A stretch of 64,000 bases of DNA from Erodium maritimum (Eukaryota > Streptophyta > Magnoliopsida > Geraniales > Geraniaceae): positions 72,028,523-72,092,522 of the forward strand of contig OY997589.1 in assembly GCA_963921825.1 (NCBI GenBank). Direction: 5' to 3'. Both the position numbers and the translations under genes were made by a program. Of this stretch, positions 10,186-21,215 are shown in pieces (position 1 is the stretch's first letter; every line of letters starts with the position of its first letter). The notes under the pieces were generated by a model. That model was given only the letters and a program-made list of their open reading frames with translations, searched no databases and was not told the DNA's origin.

Positions 10186-12054
10186 GAGCAGCTCCAACGA
10201 GTAGTGTCAGGGGGTCGTTGGTGGCGCTGACACGGCGCTGACACGACTCGCTGGCACGGCTCGTCGTGTCATAGGGTCGTGTCAAGGGGGCGTGTCAGCT
10301 TCCAATGGCTAGTCGGCGGGCCATTGCGCAGGCGACACATGTCGGCGACGACTCCAAAAAACCCTACAATTTTCTATAAATTTAGATCCACCCCAAGCAA
10401 AAATTCACTCCCTCTCACTTGTTTCAAGCTCACTTTCCTCTATTCCTCTCCAAATTCTCTCGTTTTTTCCTAGTTCTATTTTTTTCGATACCGAATTTTC
10501 CAACGCTAGAGGAAATGAAGCAAATGACTCCCAAAGAAATAGACAAAGCGATGAATAGGCTTGCTGAGGCAACGGTAAAAGCAATACACGATCAAGTGAT
10601 GTCAGCGATAGAGCCAAGGGCTCGGGATGATGATGAGGCCGAGGGCTCAGGGTCGGCACCGCGACCAAAGCGGAGAGTGATTGAGCGCAATCGAGAAGAT
10701 GCACACGAAGGGTTGATCCGTGACTACTTCGCGCCTAGATCGGTGTACAGCGACCAACAGTTTAGGCGACGGTTTCGGATGTCGAGGGACATGTTCATAC
10801 GGATCATGAATGGTTTGAGTGACCGGTACGCCTACTTCCGTAACGGAAAGGATGCTACGGGGATGGCCTCTTTCACTCCACACCACAAGTGCACGGTAGC
10901 ACTTCGTCAGCTCTGTTATGGAGGTCCCGCCGATGCCTGCGACGAGTATTTGCGAATGGCGGAGAGCACTTTGTTGGAGTTCCTGAAGAAGTTTTGCTTG
11001 GGCGCCATCAAGGTTTATGGGCAGACATATCTACGACGCCCGATCGAGGAAGATACAAGATGTTTATTGCAAATCAACGAAGAGCGCGACTTTCCGGGGA
11101 TGATAGGGAGTCTTGATTGCATGCATTGGGATTGGAAGAACTGTCATGTGGCATGGTCTGCACAGTTCGCAAGTAGGGATCACGGGAACTTCCCCACGAT
11201 CATGCTAGAACCCGTTGCATCCCAAGACCTTTGGATTTGGAACTCTTTCTTCGGGACACCGGGCTCCAACAACGACATCAACGCGCTCAATAGGTCTACC
11301 TTGTTCTCCCAGGAAGTAAAAGGCTTCGCTCCAGATGTGAAGTTCATGGTCAACGGTAGAGAATACGAAACCCCGTATTACTTGACAGATGGAATTTATC
11401 CTACGTGGGCAACATTTGCGAAATCAGTACCTGCTCCACAAACGTCGAAGCAAAGATGTTTTGCTAGATACCAAGAGGCGTGTAGGAAGGATATCGAACG
11501 AGCGTTTGGAATTCTACAGGCCCGGTATCACATCGTTACTCGCCCGAGCCGAATGTGGGATAGGAGCTCACTCTCAGTGATCATGACTGTTTGTGTTATC
11601 TTACACAACATGATCGTTGAGGATGAACGGAGGTCGTGACCCACTGATCCGTTTGCAGATATTGGTGTCCCGGACCCAACCGTCCGTAGAGGACCACCAC
11701 CAGTGGTGACCAGGGAAAGTATCATGGGCCATAGAACAAGGATTCGGGATTGGAATGTTCATCACCAACTTCACGCTGATCTCATCGAGATGGCGGCCGC
11801 AATTAAATATTAATTATCAATTTTAATGTATTTTATATGTGACTTTAAATTAAAATAGTAGTTATGCATTTTATATTTGGCTTCAAATCAAAGTATTACA
11901 AATATTTGAGGTGCTTTTTTAATTAGTGAAACTGTGTTAACATGGCTCCTAACACTTGTCATGTTAAACCATTGGAGGAGCCATGTCAGGAAGCCAAAAA
12001 ACACTTCCTGACACTGCTCCTTAACACTGCTAGTGTCAAACCATTGAGATGCTC
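10186..12054 (+). mobile_element. PIF/Harbinger DNA transposon with TIRs and TAA duplication
   Basis: The left end GAGCAGCTCCAACG and the right end (reverse complement GAGCATCTCAATGG) form imperfect terminal inverted repeats. They are flanked by TAA at 10183-10185 and 12055-12057, the 3-bp duplication expected for this superfamily. TGACAC/GTGTCA words recur inside both ends (for example 10225-10245 and 12010-12040) and are candidate transposase binding sites. The 1,869-bp element holds only the transposase frame. The separate Myb-like ORF1 needed by autonomous PIF elements is absent, so movement would need ORF1 protein from another locus. Confidence 0.93.
10515..11639 (+). CDS. PIF/Harbinger DDE transposase (HARBI1-like), ends at premature stop
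   Basis: It catalyses cut-and-paste transposition through a DDE nuclease domain (DDE_Tnp_4). I chose ATG 10515 over the in-frame ATG at 10419, because the 32 extra residues are hydrophobic UTR-like sequence and do not look conserved. Counted from 10515, the catalytic residues are D201 (SLDCMHW), D292 (LTDGIYP) and E328 (DIERAFGILQ). The N-terminal part is basic (PKRRVIERNR) and includes the RRFRMSRDMF motif typical of plant HARBI1-like proteins. The TGA at 11637 falls after VEDERRS. The same frame then stays open for 57 more codons to TAA at 11811-11813, with the expected family C-terminus (HRTRIRDWNVHHQLHADLIE). The natural protein was therefore probably about 432 residues, with one nonsense change. 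Confidence 0.9.
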   Translation: MKQMTPKEIDKAMNRLAEATVKAIHDQVMSAIEPRARDDDEAEGSGSAPRPKRRVIERNREDAHEGLIRDYFAPRSVYSDQQFRRRFRMSRDMFIRIMNGLSDRYAYFRNGKDATGMASFTPHHKCTVALRQLCYGGPADACDEYLRMAESTLLEFLKKFCLGAIKVYGQTYLRRPIEEDTRCLLQINEERDFPGMIGSLDCMHWDWKNCHVAWSAQFASRDHGNFPTIMLEPVASQDLWIWNSFFGTPGSNNDINALNRSTLFSQEVKGFAPDVKFMVNGREYETPYYLTDGIYPTWATFAKSVPAPQTSKQRCFARYQEACRKDIERAFGILQARYHIVTRPSRMWDRSSLSVIMTVCVILHNMIVEDERRS

Positions 12055-12075
12055 TAAAGTAAAATTTTAATTAAA

Positions 12076-12553
12076 GGGTTAAATATTGAAACTTACTCTT
12101 AAGTATTGGTCACGAACACTACACTACCCATGTTTTCAAAATGAACACTACACTACCTTTAAGTATTGGTCACGCGATTTTGTTAGTAAAAATGGTCAGA
12201 ATTTTCCATTCCGTTAGTCATATGACCTCAAGTGTCATATAATGGATGGTAAAATGACGTTTCCCCTTAATTATATAACATGTACACATTTTATAAGGAA
12301 CATTACCATTGTACCCTCGTTATTGTTCCTTATAAAATGTATAAAGGTCAAATACTTAAGGGCAAAAAACGTCATTTTACCATCCATTATATGACACTTG
12401 AAGTCATATGACTAATGGAATGGAAAATTCTGACCATTTTTACTAACAAAATCGCGTGACCCATACTTAAAGGTAGTGTAGTATTCATTTTGAAAACGTG
12501 TGTAGTATAGTGTTCGTGACCAATACTTGAGAGTAAGTTTCAATATTTAACCC
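12076..12553. mobile_element. Mutator-like foldback MITE, 9-bp duplication TTAATTAAA
   Basis: The 478-bp block folds back on itself almost end to end. The ends GGGTTAAATATTGAAACT and its complement are flanked by TTAATTAAA at 12067-12075 and 12554-12562. A perfect 9-bp duplication and long inverted repeats point to a Mutator-like element. It has no coding capacity. A partial relative lies at 45537-46070. Confidence 0.9.
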
Positions 12554-12562
12554 TTAATTAAA

Positions 12563-14340
12563 TGTACTGAAATAAAATTATCCTTCCAATATATCCTCAT
12601 TTTAATCATTCATTGCTAAAATGAAGCCACAAAAGCTGTTTTAGCTTTTAGTTGAGGTTGAGTTTCCATTGGGTATCAGTAAATCAGTAACTATAATTGT
12701 ATGGCCAAATTATTAAGCTTTACAGTCTCTTAGACATGACCATTTGAAATGAAATTAAAATTGCATTTCATTTGTCGTTTTATTGGATAATCATAAAACT
12801 AACGAACATAGAAAAAGGCAAAGGAAAAGTAAAACAAGGAAAAAAGATCAATTCTTTTCATACACTCAACAAGGGATTAATTACGTGCAAAATTCAGAAA
12901 CATGAGAAACAAATACAAGCATCTTACCTGTTAATGTTGTTTATTTTGTTACTGTTCATAATCGAAGACCAAGAAGTCTATACAGTTATCGGATTGTAGA
13001 GTATTGAAGCAGAACTCTAACTGTACACATAAAACATCTTAATTTATAGACACGTATTTAAGTTTAGTTGATTGAGTGTTGTAACACGACAAAACTTATA
13101 ATATTACTTGTAATCGTTTTTATTGACTGAGTTGCATTTCTTTTGCTGTTGAAAAATGAACATGTAGAGTTGAAAATAAGAGAAAGAAACTTGTTAGAAC
13201 ATTAAAATAACCTCATAGTTCTGGAAATTTCTTTTGCATTAGTTGGGCTATCAATCTCATTCAACTGCTAATTAGAAATCATTACCATATAATAATCCTA
13301 CTAAATCAGAAATGTCAACCCTCAAGGATATCACAATGACAGACACCAAGGTTTGAACTGGTGCTGTACTTAACAATTCATTTATCAGATGTTTGCGTGT
13401 AATGACCTGATATGTTGTGTGCATAAAGACAGGATAATCCATCATTAATCAGCTGCAGCCTGCAGATTTCACACCATAATAACACTTAACTTGCTGCCAT
13501 GTGTTCTAAGAGCTTTTGACTTTATCTTCAGCATCAACACAGTTCTGGGAAGGCAAGAAACTTCACTTCTTGTCCAAAACACAAGTAGGCAGAATTGGCA
13601 ACACTGATAAGGCTGCAGTTTTATTAGAATGGATCGGCACAACACAGTTTCATGTAAGATGAGGTTTAAGAGATCAAAAAACTATGCTTATAGCATCACA
13701 ATCACCAAAAGCCTGTGAGTGAGTGAGCTTCCCTCTTGTGTTTATAAATCATGCTGCACATAAATTGCAGCTATATGCATTCCTGTTTGAGTAGAGTGCC
13801 TCATCAAAATTTAGACCGAAATCATACTCACCAGGTTGTGTCAGTTCATCAACTATAAAAGCAGTAGCAACTAGTGAAAAACACAGAAGAGATCCACATA
13901 TACAGGGAAAAAAAATCTCATTTTATTGCTCTAAACACATGGGCCTCCAAGTGAGCTGTTAGAAATCAAGGCCTCCAAATTAGAACGGAGACCACAAATT
14001 AGAACAAGCATTAGAGAGGAAATTATCACTGAACAAGGCATACAAGTGGCTGATTCCTCTCTCTCTCCCCTTGCTCGTTGCCTCCAAACACCGACCAGAA
14101 CAGTGTCATCTATCCATTTTTTAGATAAGAACAAATTGTTAGCACAATCAAGCATTGTTATTGTTAACATCAGGTCATCACTGGTTTTGTTATGCCGAGT
14201 CGAACCAGTTAGATTAGTTACCTCAGCAAATGCAGAGGTCTGTAAGTAGCAGGTGAATCTCTAATGCAGGCTCTCACCACTGCATAAAAACCAACAACTC
14301 AGGTTGGACTTCATACGCACAGATCAAACACAAACAGCAA
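12563..14340. other. Gene-free region 3' of the DUF1685 gene
   Basis: No convincing coding frame or element was found. Several minus-strand AATAAA-type words (near 13621 and 13921, in addition to 14364) could be distal polyadenylation signals of the DUF1685 gene or ends of a non-coding transcript. Short frames at 13931-14170 and 14046-14249 lack any family motif. Confidence 0.5.
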
Positions 14341-14363
14341 TGATAATATGAAGAAGATACGAC

Positions 14364-14369
14364 TTTATT
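14364..14369 (-). terminator. Polyadenylation signal AATAAA of the DUF1685 gene
   Basis: A minus-strand AATAAA lies about 275 bases after the stop codon at 14645-14647, which gives a plausible 3' UTR length. Use of this site is inferred. Confidence 0.5.
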
Positions 14370-14644
14370 CATAACAGGATCATTGTCCCAATGTACCAAC
14401 AGATACACAAGTCATGGTAATTAGTAATATATTAACATCAGGAGAGTTAAGTCAGATTCAAAATGGTTATTTGGTTAATCGCGAACCTGAATCTCTCCTT
14501 CCATTTCCTCAACTTCAAAATGCCAATTGGCAGGTTAATCTCCACCATAATATTCCAAGGAATCACATGTCCAATCCAATCATATAATGAAAATGTTTAT
14601 CCATTTCCTTTCGATCATGAATCCATACATGCTCCAATCTTCTT

Positions 14645-15313
14645 CTAGCTGCACAATTTGACAGTGCATGCCACAGCCTGTGCCCAAAATTTGAGCCTTG
14701 CTTTCACATCCTCTGGATGATCACCTGAACAAATGGACAAGATTAGTTCAATTCACAACATAATTCAGAACCCATCATTTTAGTGATTCAAAAACATAAC
14801 TTTTCAAATCTAATCTAGCAATGGTAGATCTGCCCAATTGAATAGCTCAGATCACTCACCAGGACTCGAGATCTTCCAGTTGGCAATCGGGCTGGAAACG
14901 GAGCACGTATCACTCGTCGCCGATGTCACCGACGAGGAATTGTCCGGCGACTTCTGGTGGTCGTCCAAGAACCTCTGGCTCATGGAGTAGCAGAGCTCGA
15001 GCGCAGGCAAGGTGTTGCAGAGCTCCGGGATCTCGTCGTAGCTGAAGCCAAAACCCAGATCCAAACACCCTTTGAGCTCATCGAGATCCTCGTCCGTGAG
15101 GCTCTTGGTCCTCGTCAAATCGTCCTCATCGCTGGTCTCCACGTAGCCTTCAAGCAAAACCTGGTTCTTCTTCTTCCTGCAGCTGCTTCTGTTCACGTCC
15201 TTGCTCTCGCTCCGGTGGCTCAAGACAGTGAATTCAGCTTCTGGGTTCTCGCCAACAGATCTCGGCGACGAGACCCATGATTCAGATTCGGTGGATAAGC
15301 CTCCCATTTTCAT
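14645..15313 (-). CDS. DUF1685-family plant protein, two exons
   Basis: The only clear host gene. Exon 1 is 15313-14860 and exon 2 is 14724-14645, joined across a 135-bp intron with GTGAGT donor and CAG acceptor; the product is 177 residues. The conserved DUF1685 core is LTDEDLDELKGCLDLGFGF, followed by the PELCNTLPALELCYSMSQ motif, then a Ser-rich linker (SSVTSATSDTCSVSS) and IANWKISSPG. Exon 2 supplies the family C-terminus DHPEDVKARLKFWAQAVACT ending in VKLCS. A frame read without splicing ends at SSPGE and loses this conserved tail, which supports the intron. The N-terminus is polar, with a short basic patch (CRKKKN). No signal peptide or membrane segment is seen. The molecular function of the family is unknown. 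Confidence 0.93.
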
Positions 15314-15400
15314 GCTCCTCTACACAATGCGGTTCCAGACTTTTACAGTTTCTTCTCTCTCTTCTTCTGTTTGTGTGAGATAGATAGATGGAGAAGGTGG

Positions 15401-15410
15401 GCTTTTAAAG
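15401..15410 (-). promoter_or_regulatory. TATA-like box of the DUF1685 gene
   Basis: Minus-strand CTTTAAAAGC lies about 90 bases upstream of the ATG at 15313, a normal distance for a plant core promoter. The leader between them is rich in GA on the transcript strand. Activity is inferred. Confidence 0.5.
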
Positions 15411-15475
15411 CTGTATCACAAGAGGGTAAGCACTTTTTAGGGTTAAAAACTTATTCTTTTTTCCCTGTAAATAAT

Positions 15476-15540
15476 GATATGATGTATGTATATATGTATG
15501 TGGATGATGGTGATGATATATATGGAGATGTGGATGGTGG
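15476..15540. repeat. TATG/TGATGG-type microsatellite in the DUF1685 promoter
   Basis: Imperfect runs of TATG, ATAT and GATGG/GATG lie between the TATA-like box and the G-box. Such tracts are often length-variable. Confidence 0.5.
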
Positions 15541-15597
15541 GTGAGGTGGGCCCGTTAGGAGGACAGCTGTGCCTGCAGGACACGGAATCATTGGAGG

Positions 15598-15605
15598 CCA
15601 CGTGG
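15598..15605 (-). promoter_or_regulatory. Palindromic G-box CCACGTGG upstream of the DUF1685 gene
   Basis: A perfect 8-bp G-box lies about 190 bp upstream of the TATA-like box. Plant bZIP and bHLH factors (ABRE-binding, HY5/PIF-type) bind this core. A TGGGCCC site II-like word lies nearby at 15547-15553. Together they suggest light- or abscisic-acid-related control, but only the motifs are seen. Confidence 0.5.
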
Positions 15606-16239
15606 TGGAGTTACTCACTGGCTATTGGGACCCACCATGAAACTTGTTGATCAGATTTTGTTTTTATCTGCTGCTGCACAGAAAAAGGTGAGGGTGCATG
15701 GTTTGTATAAGCAGTTGGTGATAACTGATAAGTGGTCCAGATTTTCTTCCCAAATCATTTACGTCTCCAAAATAAATAAAAAAGAGATGTGTATGTATAT
15801 TTTGGTAAAGGGCACCTGCCTTAAAGCTTCATACGTCCATATGTTTCAAAATGTTAAATTTATCTTTTGGCACAAATCTTTTTTCTCAAAAAGTGTTTGA
15901 AATTGATAAAATATTTCATTTAGTTAATTAGCAATACCATATTTTATTTCCGCCCGTCATTGTTATGCCTTGACGGCGCATCTCTCAGCGGATCTCTCCT
16001 CTCGCTGCTCTATCTACGACGGCTCCTCCTTCCTTTTGGCTCCGTTACCCCTTGCTCCTTCGATGGCGGCATCCCCGCACTCAACTCCCCCCCACACCTC
16101 AATTGGAGGACCTTTCCCTTATTTCGCTGCCCCTGCTTACGCCGTTGGCTGATGGTCTCTCTCAGGCACTTCGATGCCTCAATGTCAGCGTCGTCTGGAC
16201 CCTGGTTCCGGTAACACCCCAAACCCCAAAACTATCCCG

Positions 16240-16930
16240 GATACGTCGGACCTCCGTATACTGGCATGGAACTGTCAAGGGATGGGCCGGGGAACCCACA
16301 AGCAGCAGCTTCGCCTTCTTCTGTAGGAACGAAAGCCCCATATTGTTTTCCTACCGGAGACTCTACTGGCTACACAAAGTTGTCTCCTCCTTGCCTGATC
16401 TCTAGGCTTTTCCGGTCATATTTGTGTCCCAAAAACAAATCACCAACGAGGTATGGCTATGTTTTGGGTGGTGGGCGTTGACATTGCTTAGAGGTCTGTT
16501 GGCGAGCGTTTTATCGATGTGGAATTTACGGCACCTGGATATGTGGGAGTTCGGCTTACAGGGATCTACGGGGAACCACGCCGAAATCGACGGGCACCTG
16601 ACATGGGAGTTACTTCGCCGACTTCATCAGTCTACTAGAGCGAATTGGATTGTTATGGGGGATCTGAATGGTATACAGGACGATGAGGAAACAATCGGGG
16701 GAGGAAGTTATCCTGGTTCCCTCATAAACGGATTCAGAGAATTAGTTGACGATCTCGACTTGGTTGATGTGCCCATGAAAGGTCACCAATACACCTGGTA
16801 TAGAGGTAAGCGGCATGACAGACATGATTAGGTTTGCCTGGACCAGGCCCTGATTTCTCACCAATTTTTTTACTCCCTTCCCAATCTGGCGCTTTGTAAC
16901 ACTGGCAACACGACCTCGCACCATTGGACA
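16240..16930 (+). pseudogene. LINE ORF2 endonuclease domain, broken
   Basis: It starts with ILAWNCQGMGRGTHKQQLR at about 16258. It contains the catalytic-loop motif WIVMGDLNGIQDDEET near 16650 and the LVDVPMKGHQYTWYRG motif near 16770. Several stops and frameshifts split it. The endonuclease would nick target DNA to prime reverse transcription. Confidence 0.8.
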
Positions 16931-17519
16931 ATATTACTCTCATTGGAAAATAAAGTGGAAAGACGAGATCCTAATAAGTTCAGATTTCAATCTCAATGGG
17001 TACATGATCCAGAATATGGAGTCACCATCCAAGAACACCAGAAGCAGCATTATCGCAGACAATTACCCATACAATTAAGGACGTGGGCACAACCCTTCAA
17101 TCTTGGGGTTATCACTAGTACGGACACACGGTGAAGCATATATGTTGGTGCAAAAGGAGGATTGCATAATTAAATCATCGCATGGATAGGCCTGGGGTAC
17201 ATCGCATGGAAGCAATACAAATTCAGTATGAAAATGCATTGACTCGGCAAGAGTCGTTTTGGAGACAACAGGAAAAACACCACTGGAATGTGGATGAGGA
17301 TCGAAACACGAAACTTTTCCAGACGGCTGCTTCCTTTCGGTGCCGAGTTAATATGGTTCTCTCCTTGCAAAATGATTTGGGATAGCTGGTGACATGGGAC
17401 ACAGGTATGAAAGACTTAATTATCAACTATTTCCACCAGTTGTTTACATCACTTCAGGCTCCGACTGTACCGATCCCTATCCAGTTCACGACATCGATTC
17501 CCGAGTAGGATCGTGCCCT

Positions 17520-18560
17520 TCTACTTCGACCAACTATGGTGACGGAAATCAAACAGGCAGTCTTCCAGATGGGACCAGATAAACCCCCAGGGCCGGATAG
17601 TCTGAACCCTCTGTTTTATCAACATTACTGGCAGGTGGTGGAAACTGAGGTGGTCCGGTTTATTTAGAGCGCTATCACCACCCACTCTTTTGATCAGAAT
17701 ATTAATGACACATCATAGTGCTTATCCCAAAAAGCCGAACCCCCAAATGGTCACGGATATTAGACTCATCGCTTTGTGCAACGTAATCTTTTGGATCCTA
17801 TCTAAGGTCCTCGCTAATAGGCTATGTCCCCTCCTTCGGTTCGTCATCTCCGAAAATCAAGGGGCTTTTATACCGGGACGTTGTATACAGGACAACATCA
17901 TCATCTCTTTTGAGATCATTCATGTCAGGTACTCGGTCTCATCTAGGGGGAGAGAGAATCCAACCTTCACTCCTACATGAGGAATTCGGTAAGGGGGCCC
18001 TCTATCCGCATATCTGTTCCTATTTTGTATGGAGGGTCTATCCCAATTATTGAAGCAGGCGCAAGATAGGAATGAGATCCAAGGCTTTCGAGTGGCTCGG
18101 GGAGCGCCTGAAATATCCCACATGTTTCCTTGTGAATTACTGTTACATTTTTTGTAGGGAAACCATAGTAGAGGCACAACGCATTAAAGACATCCTGGCG
18201 ATATTTAGCAGGATTTTGGGTCAGGTATTGAACATAGAAAAGTCGTCGGTATTCTTTAGTAATAATACCCCTGATCCGATCCGTCACATGTGCTGCTATA
18301 TTCTTTCCATTTCGGAAATATCCTCGTCCACCCTGTACTTGAGGGTGCCAAACATGATGGGTAGGGATCACAAGAGTACTATGGATTTTCTAGGGAATCG
18401 AGTCGTGGCCCATGTCGAATCATGGGATATGAAGCTTCTATCACCGGCGGGTCGAGAGGTAATGATCTGTTCTGTACTCACCTCTCTCTCTGTTTATGTG
18501 ATGTCCGTTTTTAAGATCCCAACTAGTATTATAAACTGAATTCATGTTGCGCTGGCACGT
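17520..18560 (+). pseudogene. LINE ORF2 reverse transcriptase with core deletion
   Basis: Early RT blocks are seen: GPDKPPGPDSLNPLFYQHYW (17570 on), DIRLIALCNVI (17758 on), KVLANRLCPLL and ENQGAFIPGRCIQDNIIISF (17850 on). The sequence then jumps to GGPLSAYLFLFCMEGLSQLL (17990 on), so the AYDRV-type block that should lie between is deleted. At the catalytic box the expected FADD reads as non-acidic residues (about 18120-18145). This copy cannot encode an active polymerase. Confidence 0.82.
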
Positions 18561-18599
18561 TTCTGGTGGGGATACAAAAGGATCACTCTCTAGTATGAC

Positions 18600-20136
18600 T
18601 TGATTGGGATAAGTTGTGTACCCCTAAAGAGTTAGGAGGTATGGGTTTCTGGCACCTCCGAGATGTCAACATGGCACTTTTGGGTAAGCAAGCATGTGGC
18701 CTTCTTCACAGACCATTCTCAATAGTGGCGAGGGTACTCAAAGCTCGGTACTATCCAAAGAAATAGTTCACGAAGGCGGTAATCAAATCAAATTCTAGTT
18801 TTATCTATAGCAGTATTTTGTCTTCGCAGGATCTTTTGCGGGGAGGTCTTTGGGTGATAATTGGTGATGGTCGCGACACCCTTATTTTGGAGACATCATG
18901 GCTTCTAGAGCCAAACCCGTATGTCACCTCTCCCCTGACACCTCTAATTGGTTTCTCGATGGAGGGGCTAATGGTGCCTGATACTCGAATTTGGGATGTC
19001 CCGCTTATTCGACAATTATTTACTGAGCCGTATCAAATAAAGATTCTTCAACTTCCTCTATCAGAATATAGATCTCGGGCTGAATGGTATTAGGAACAGG
19101 ATCCGAAGGGCTTCTACTCCACCAAATCAGGATACCGTGCTCTTGCAGATACCATGCAAGCCGCCCTCAATTATGGAGCACCAGTCGCCTGGGCATCCAT
19201 CTGGAATATCCCTATTAAACCTCGAATACAAAACTTTCTCTAGCGATGCTTGTATGACACCTTACAGGTGGCTACTAATCTGTACAACCAGTTCATCCCG
19301 ATTTCCCAAGGGTGCCCTATGTGTGATAGGGGCCATGAGTCGGTGTTGCATTTGCTCGTCACGTGCGGGTTTGCAAAGGTCTATTGAGAACAATTTGGGG
19401 TTACTCTTCCCATAGGGACATTTGCGTCCTTTCCAGACTAGTGGACTCAGGATGCACAAGGTCAAACAGCTGCAAGGAAGGCGGAGATCCTGAGTGTTTT
19501 ATGGGGTATCTGGAAGGCCAAGAATGCGAAGGTTTGGGAGGATACTACCCATGTCGCGATTCGGGTCCTATCGGATACCGTCTCCGTGTTGTCGGCCTGG
19601 AGAGAGGCCATGACTACCACGAGCCCTTCTCAGGTGCATGAGCCTCGTCTCCCAAATCGGTGGAAACCCCGTGTGACTTGAACGATCACTGGTAAATGTT
19701 GATAGGGAAATTTTCCAAGAGTCTGGCCAGGCAGGGTAGGGGTAATCGCTCGATCTAACCAGAGAGCACCTCCATTAGTGGAAACCGGTGTCCTTCAAGG
19801 TGAGTGGTCACCTATTATGATTGAGGCCTATGCTATAGTTTCGACCCTTTGAAATTTTACATCTTTGGGTACTGGTCCTATAGAAGTCCGGTCGGATGCT
19901 CAGATTTTGGTGAATATGATCCTCTCTGGCCCTATCCCGCTGTCTCTAGTGGTACTATCATTCATGATATTCACCATCTCCTTCAAAATGAGAGACTAAC
20001 TCTCACATTTGTGAAAAGAACTGCGAACAAAGCTCCTTATTGGTTTGCCAGAGAAGGTCGGTCTGTGTCTGTTCTTCAGTGGTCAGGGGACATGCTCCCT
20101 GATGCAGTTGCTTGTATTTTGCAAACTGAAGTTTAA
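18600..20136 (+). pseudogene. LINE ORF2 C-terminus: connection, zf-RVT and RNase H-like
   Basis: KELGGMGFWHLRDVNMALLG (18630 on) is the connection typical of plant L1. A zf-RVT block follows (IWNIPIKPRIQNFL, then GCPMCDRGHESVLHLLVTCG, 19200-19370). An RNase H-like end has VRSDAQILVNMILSG (19890 on). Stops and frame changes interrupt it. The additional RNase H domain places it in the plant L1 group that acquired RVT_3. Confidence 0.78.
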
Positions 20137-20168
20137 TAAAAGATCTATTCCTTATTTTCAAAAAAAAA

Positions 20169-20840
20169 TGTTTTAGTTAAGTGAAAATTAAAATAACGAT
20201 TTTGTTTTTATTTATTTAAACAACAAAATTTTATTAAAAAAATATCATTTTACACTCATTTACAAATAAATAAAATTTCAAAATTAATTGTAAGAAAATA
20301 AATACATTAAAAAATTATGATACATACAAAATTAAAAATTATTAAAAAATATAAAAATTAACCTTGTATAATCTATTCTATCTTATCGCATATCATTATT
20401 TTTCAACCTAACACAACCTATGCTACATCTACAATTTTAAAGACATGTTTGGGCTAGTCGGAGAAGACGCAACAAGCGAGACAAGACCCACAAGTTCGTC
20501 TTCACCGCCATCAATCAAGCCTTCTCCACTAGATCTATTTCGCGTATTCCTTTTTAATCTGCCGACGACGAGCATTTCATATTTTGGGCATGTCTTCTCT
20601 AAACTTCGTCCCTCCGACGACCTCGTCTTCTCCAACCACCACATCATCTTTAGTCTGTGATTCCGAGCAGATTTAGTCAGTGAGTATAGGTTCTGTGATT
20701 TCCCTTGCCGCTATTCAGATGTCGACGCCACAAACTTCGCAGCCGCAAATTTGGGTTCTCAACACGCCGCTAGAGGTTCACGCCATGGATTTTACAGCCA
20801 TGTATTGCTACCACCGGATTATTTCGACGGTCAAATTCAC
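20169..20840. other. No gene; AT-rich then mixed sequence
   Basis: The stretch 20169-20440 is very AT-rich. From 20440 to 20840 base composition is balanced and short frames are open, but I recognise no family. It may be part of the CACTA element to the right or a captured fragment; neither can be shown. Confidence 0.4.
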
Positions 20841-21215
20841 CACATCAAGAAGACACTTGGTCGAGGAAAGTTTTTGGTCCTCAGTGTTGAAAAATTCAAC
20901 ACCGAGGAAATCCAAATTTTTAGGTGCCTAATATTTCTAGGCCGAGGAAAACGTTATTCCTCGGTGTTGAATAATTCAAACCCGGGAAAATAATAATCCT
21001 CGGTGTTGAATATTTCTAGACGGAGAATTTGGATTACCTCAATGTTGAAGCCTTTCAAAATCGAGGAATATTATTTTCCTCGGTTTTGAATTATTCAACA
21101 TCGATGAATACCATCTTCCTCGACCTAGAAATGTTCAATACCTAGTAATTTGGATTTCCTTGGTGTTGAAATACTTATATTTCCTAATAACAAATTCTCC
21201 AGCATTACAAGAACC
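20841..21215. repeat. Foldback block with CCTCGGTGTTGAAT repeats, CACTA-like end
   Basis: The arm beginning at 20895 (TTCAACACCGAGGAAATCC) is repeated inverted at 21149-21170. Between them the word CCTCGGTGTTGAAT and its complement recur at least six times in variant form. Densely repeated short words in both orientations are typical of CACTA subterminal regions, and a degraded CACTA-like terminus (CACATCAAGAAGAC) sits at 20841. A CACTA transposase relic lies downstream, which supports the reading. It could instead be an independent foldback element. Confidence 0.45.

Larger units (their letters stand above)
15955..20168 (+). mobile_element. L1-type LINE with eroded ORF2 and no ORF1
   Basis: The order is a GC-rich leader, endonuclease, reverse transcriptase, zf-RVT and RNase H, then a 3' end with AATAAAAGATCTATTCC and a short A run (20160-20168). 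The 5' leader (15955-16240) does not contain the DUF4283/zinc-knuckle ORF1. The 3' end resembles that of the ORF1-only element ending near 50925, so the two may be complementary derivatives of one family. No target duplication was found. Confidence 0.85.

Noticed and set aside
14852..15313. Reading the DUF1685 gene as a single 153-residue exon
   Set aside because: The frame ends in the intron. Splicing at GTGAGT/CAG adds the conserved DHPEDVKARLKFWAQ tail.
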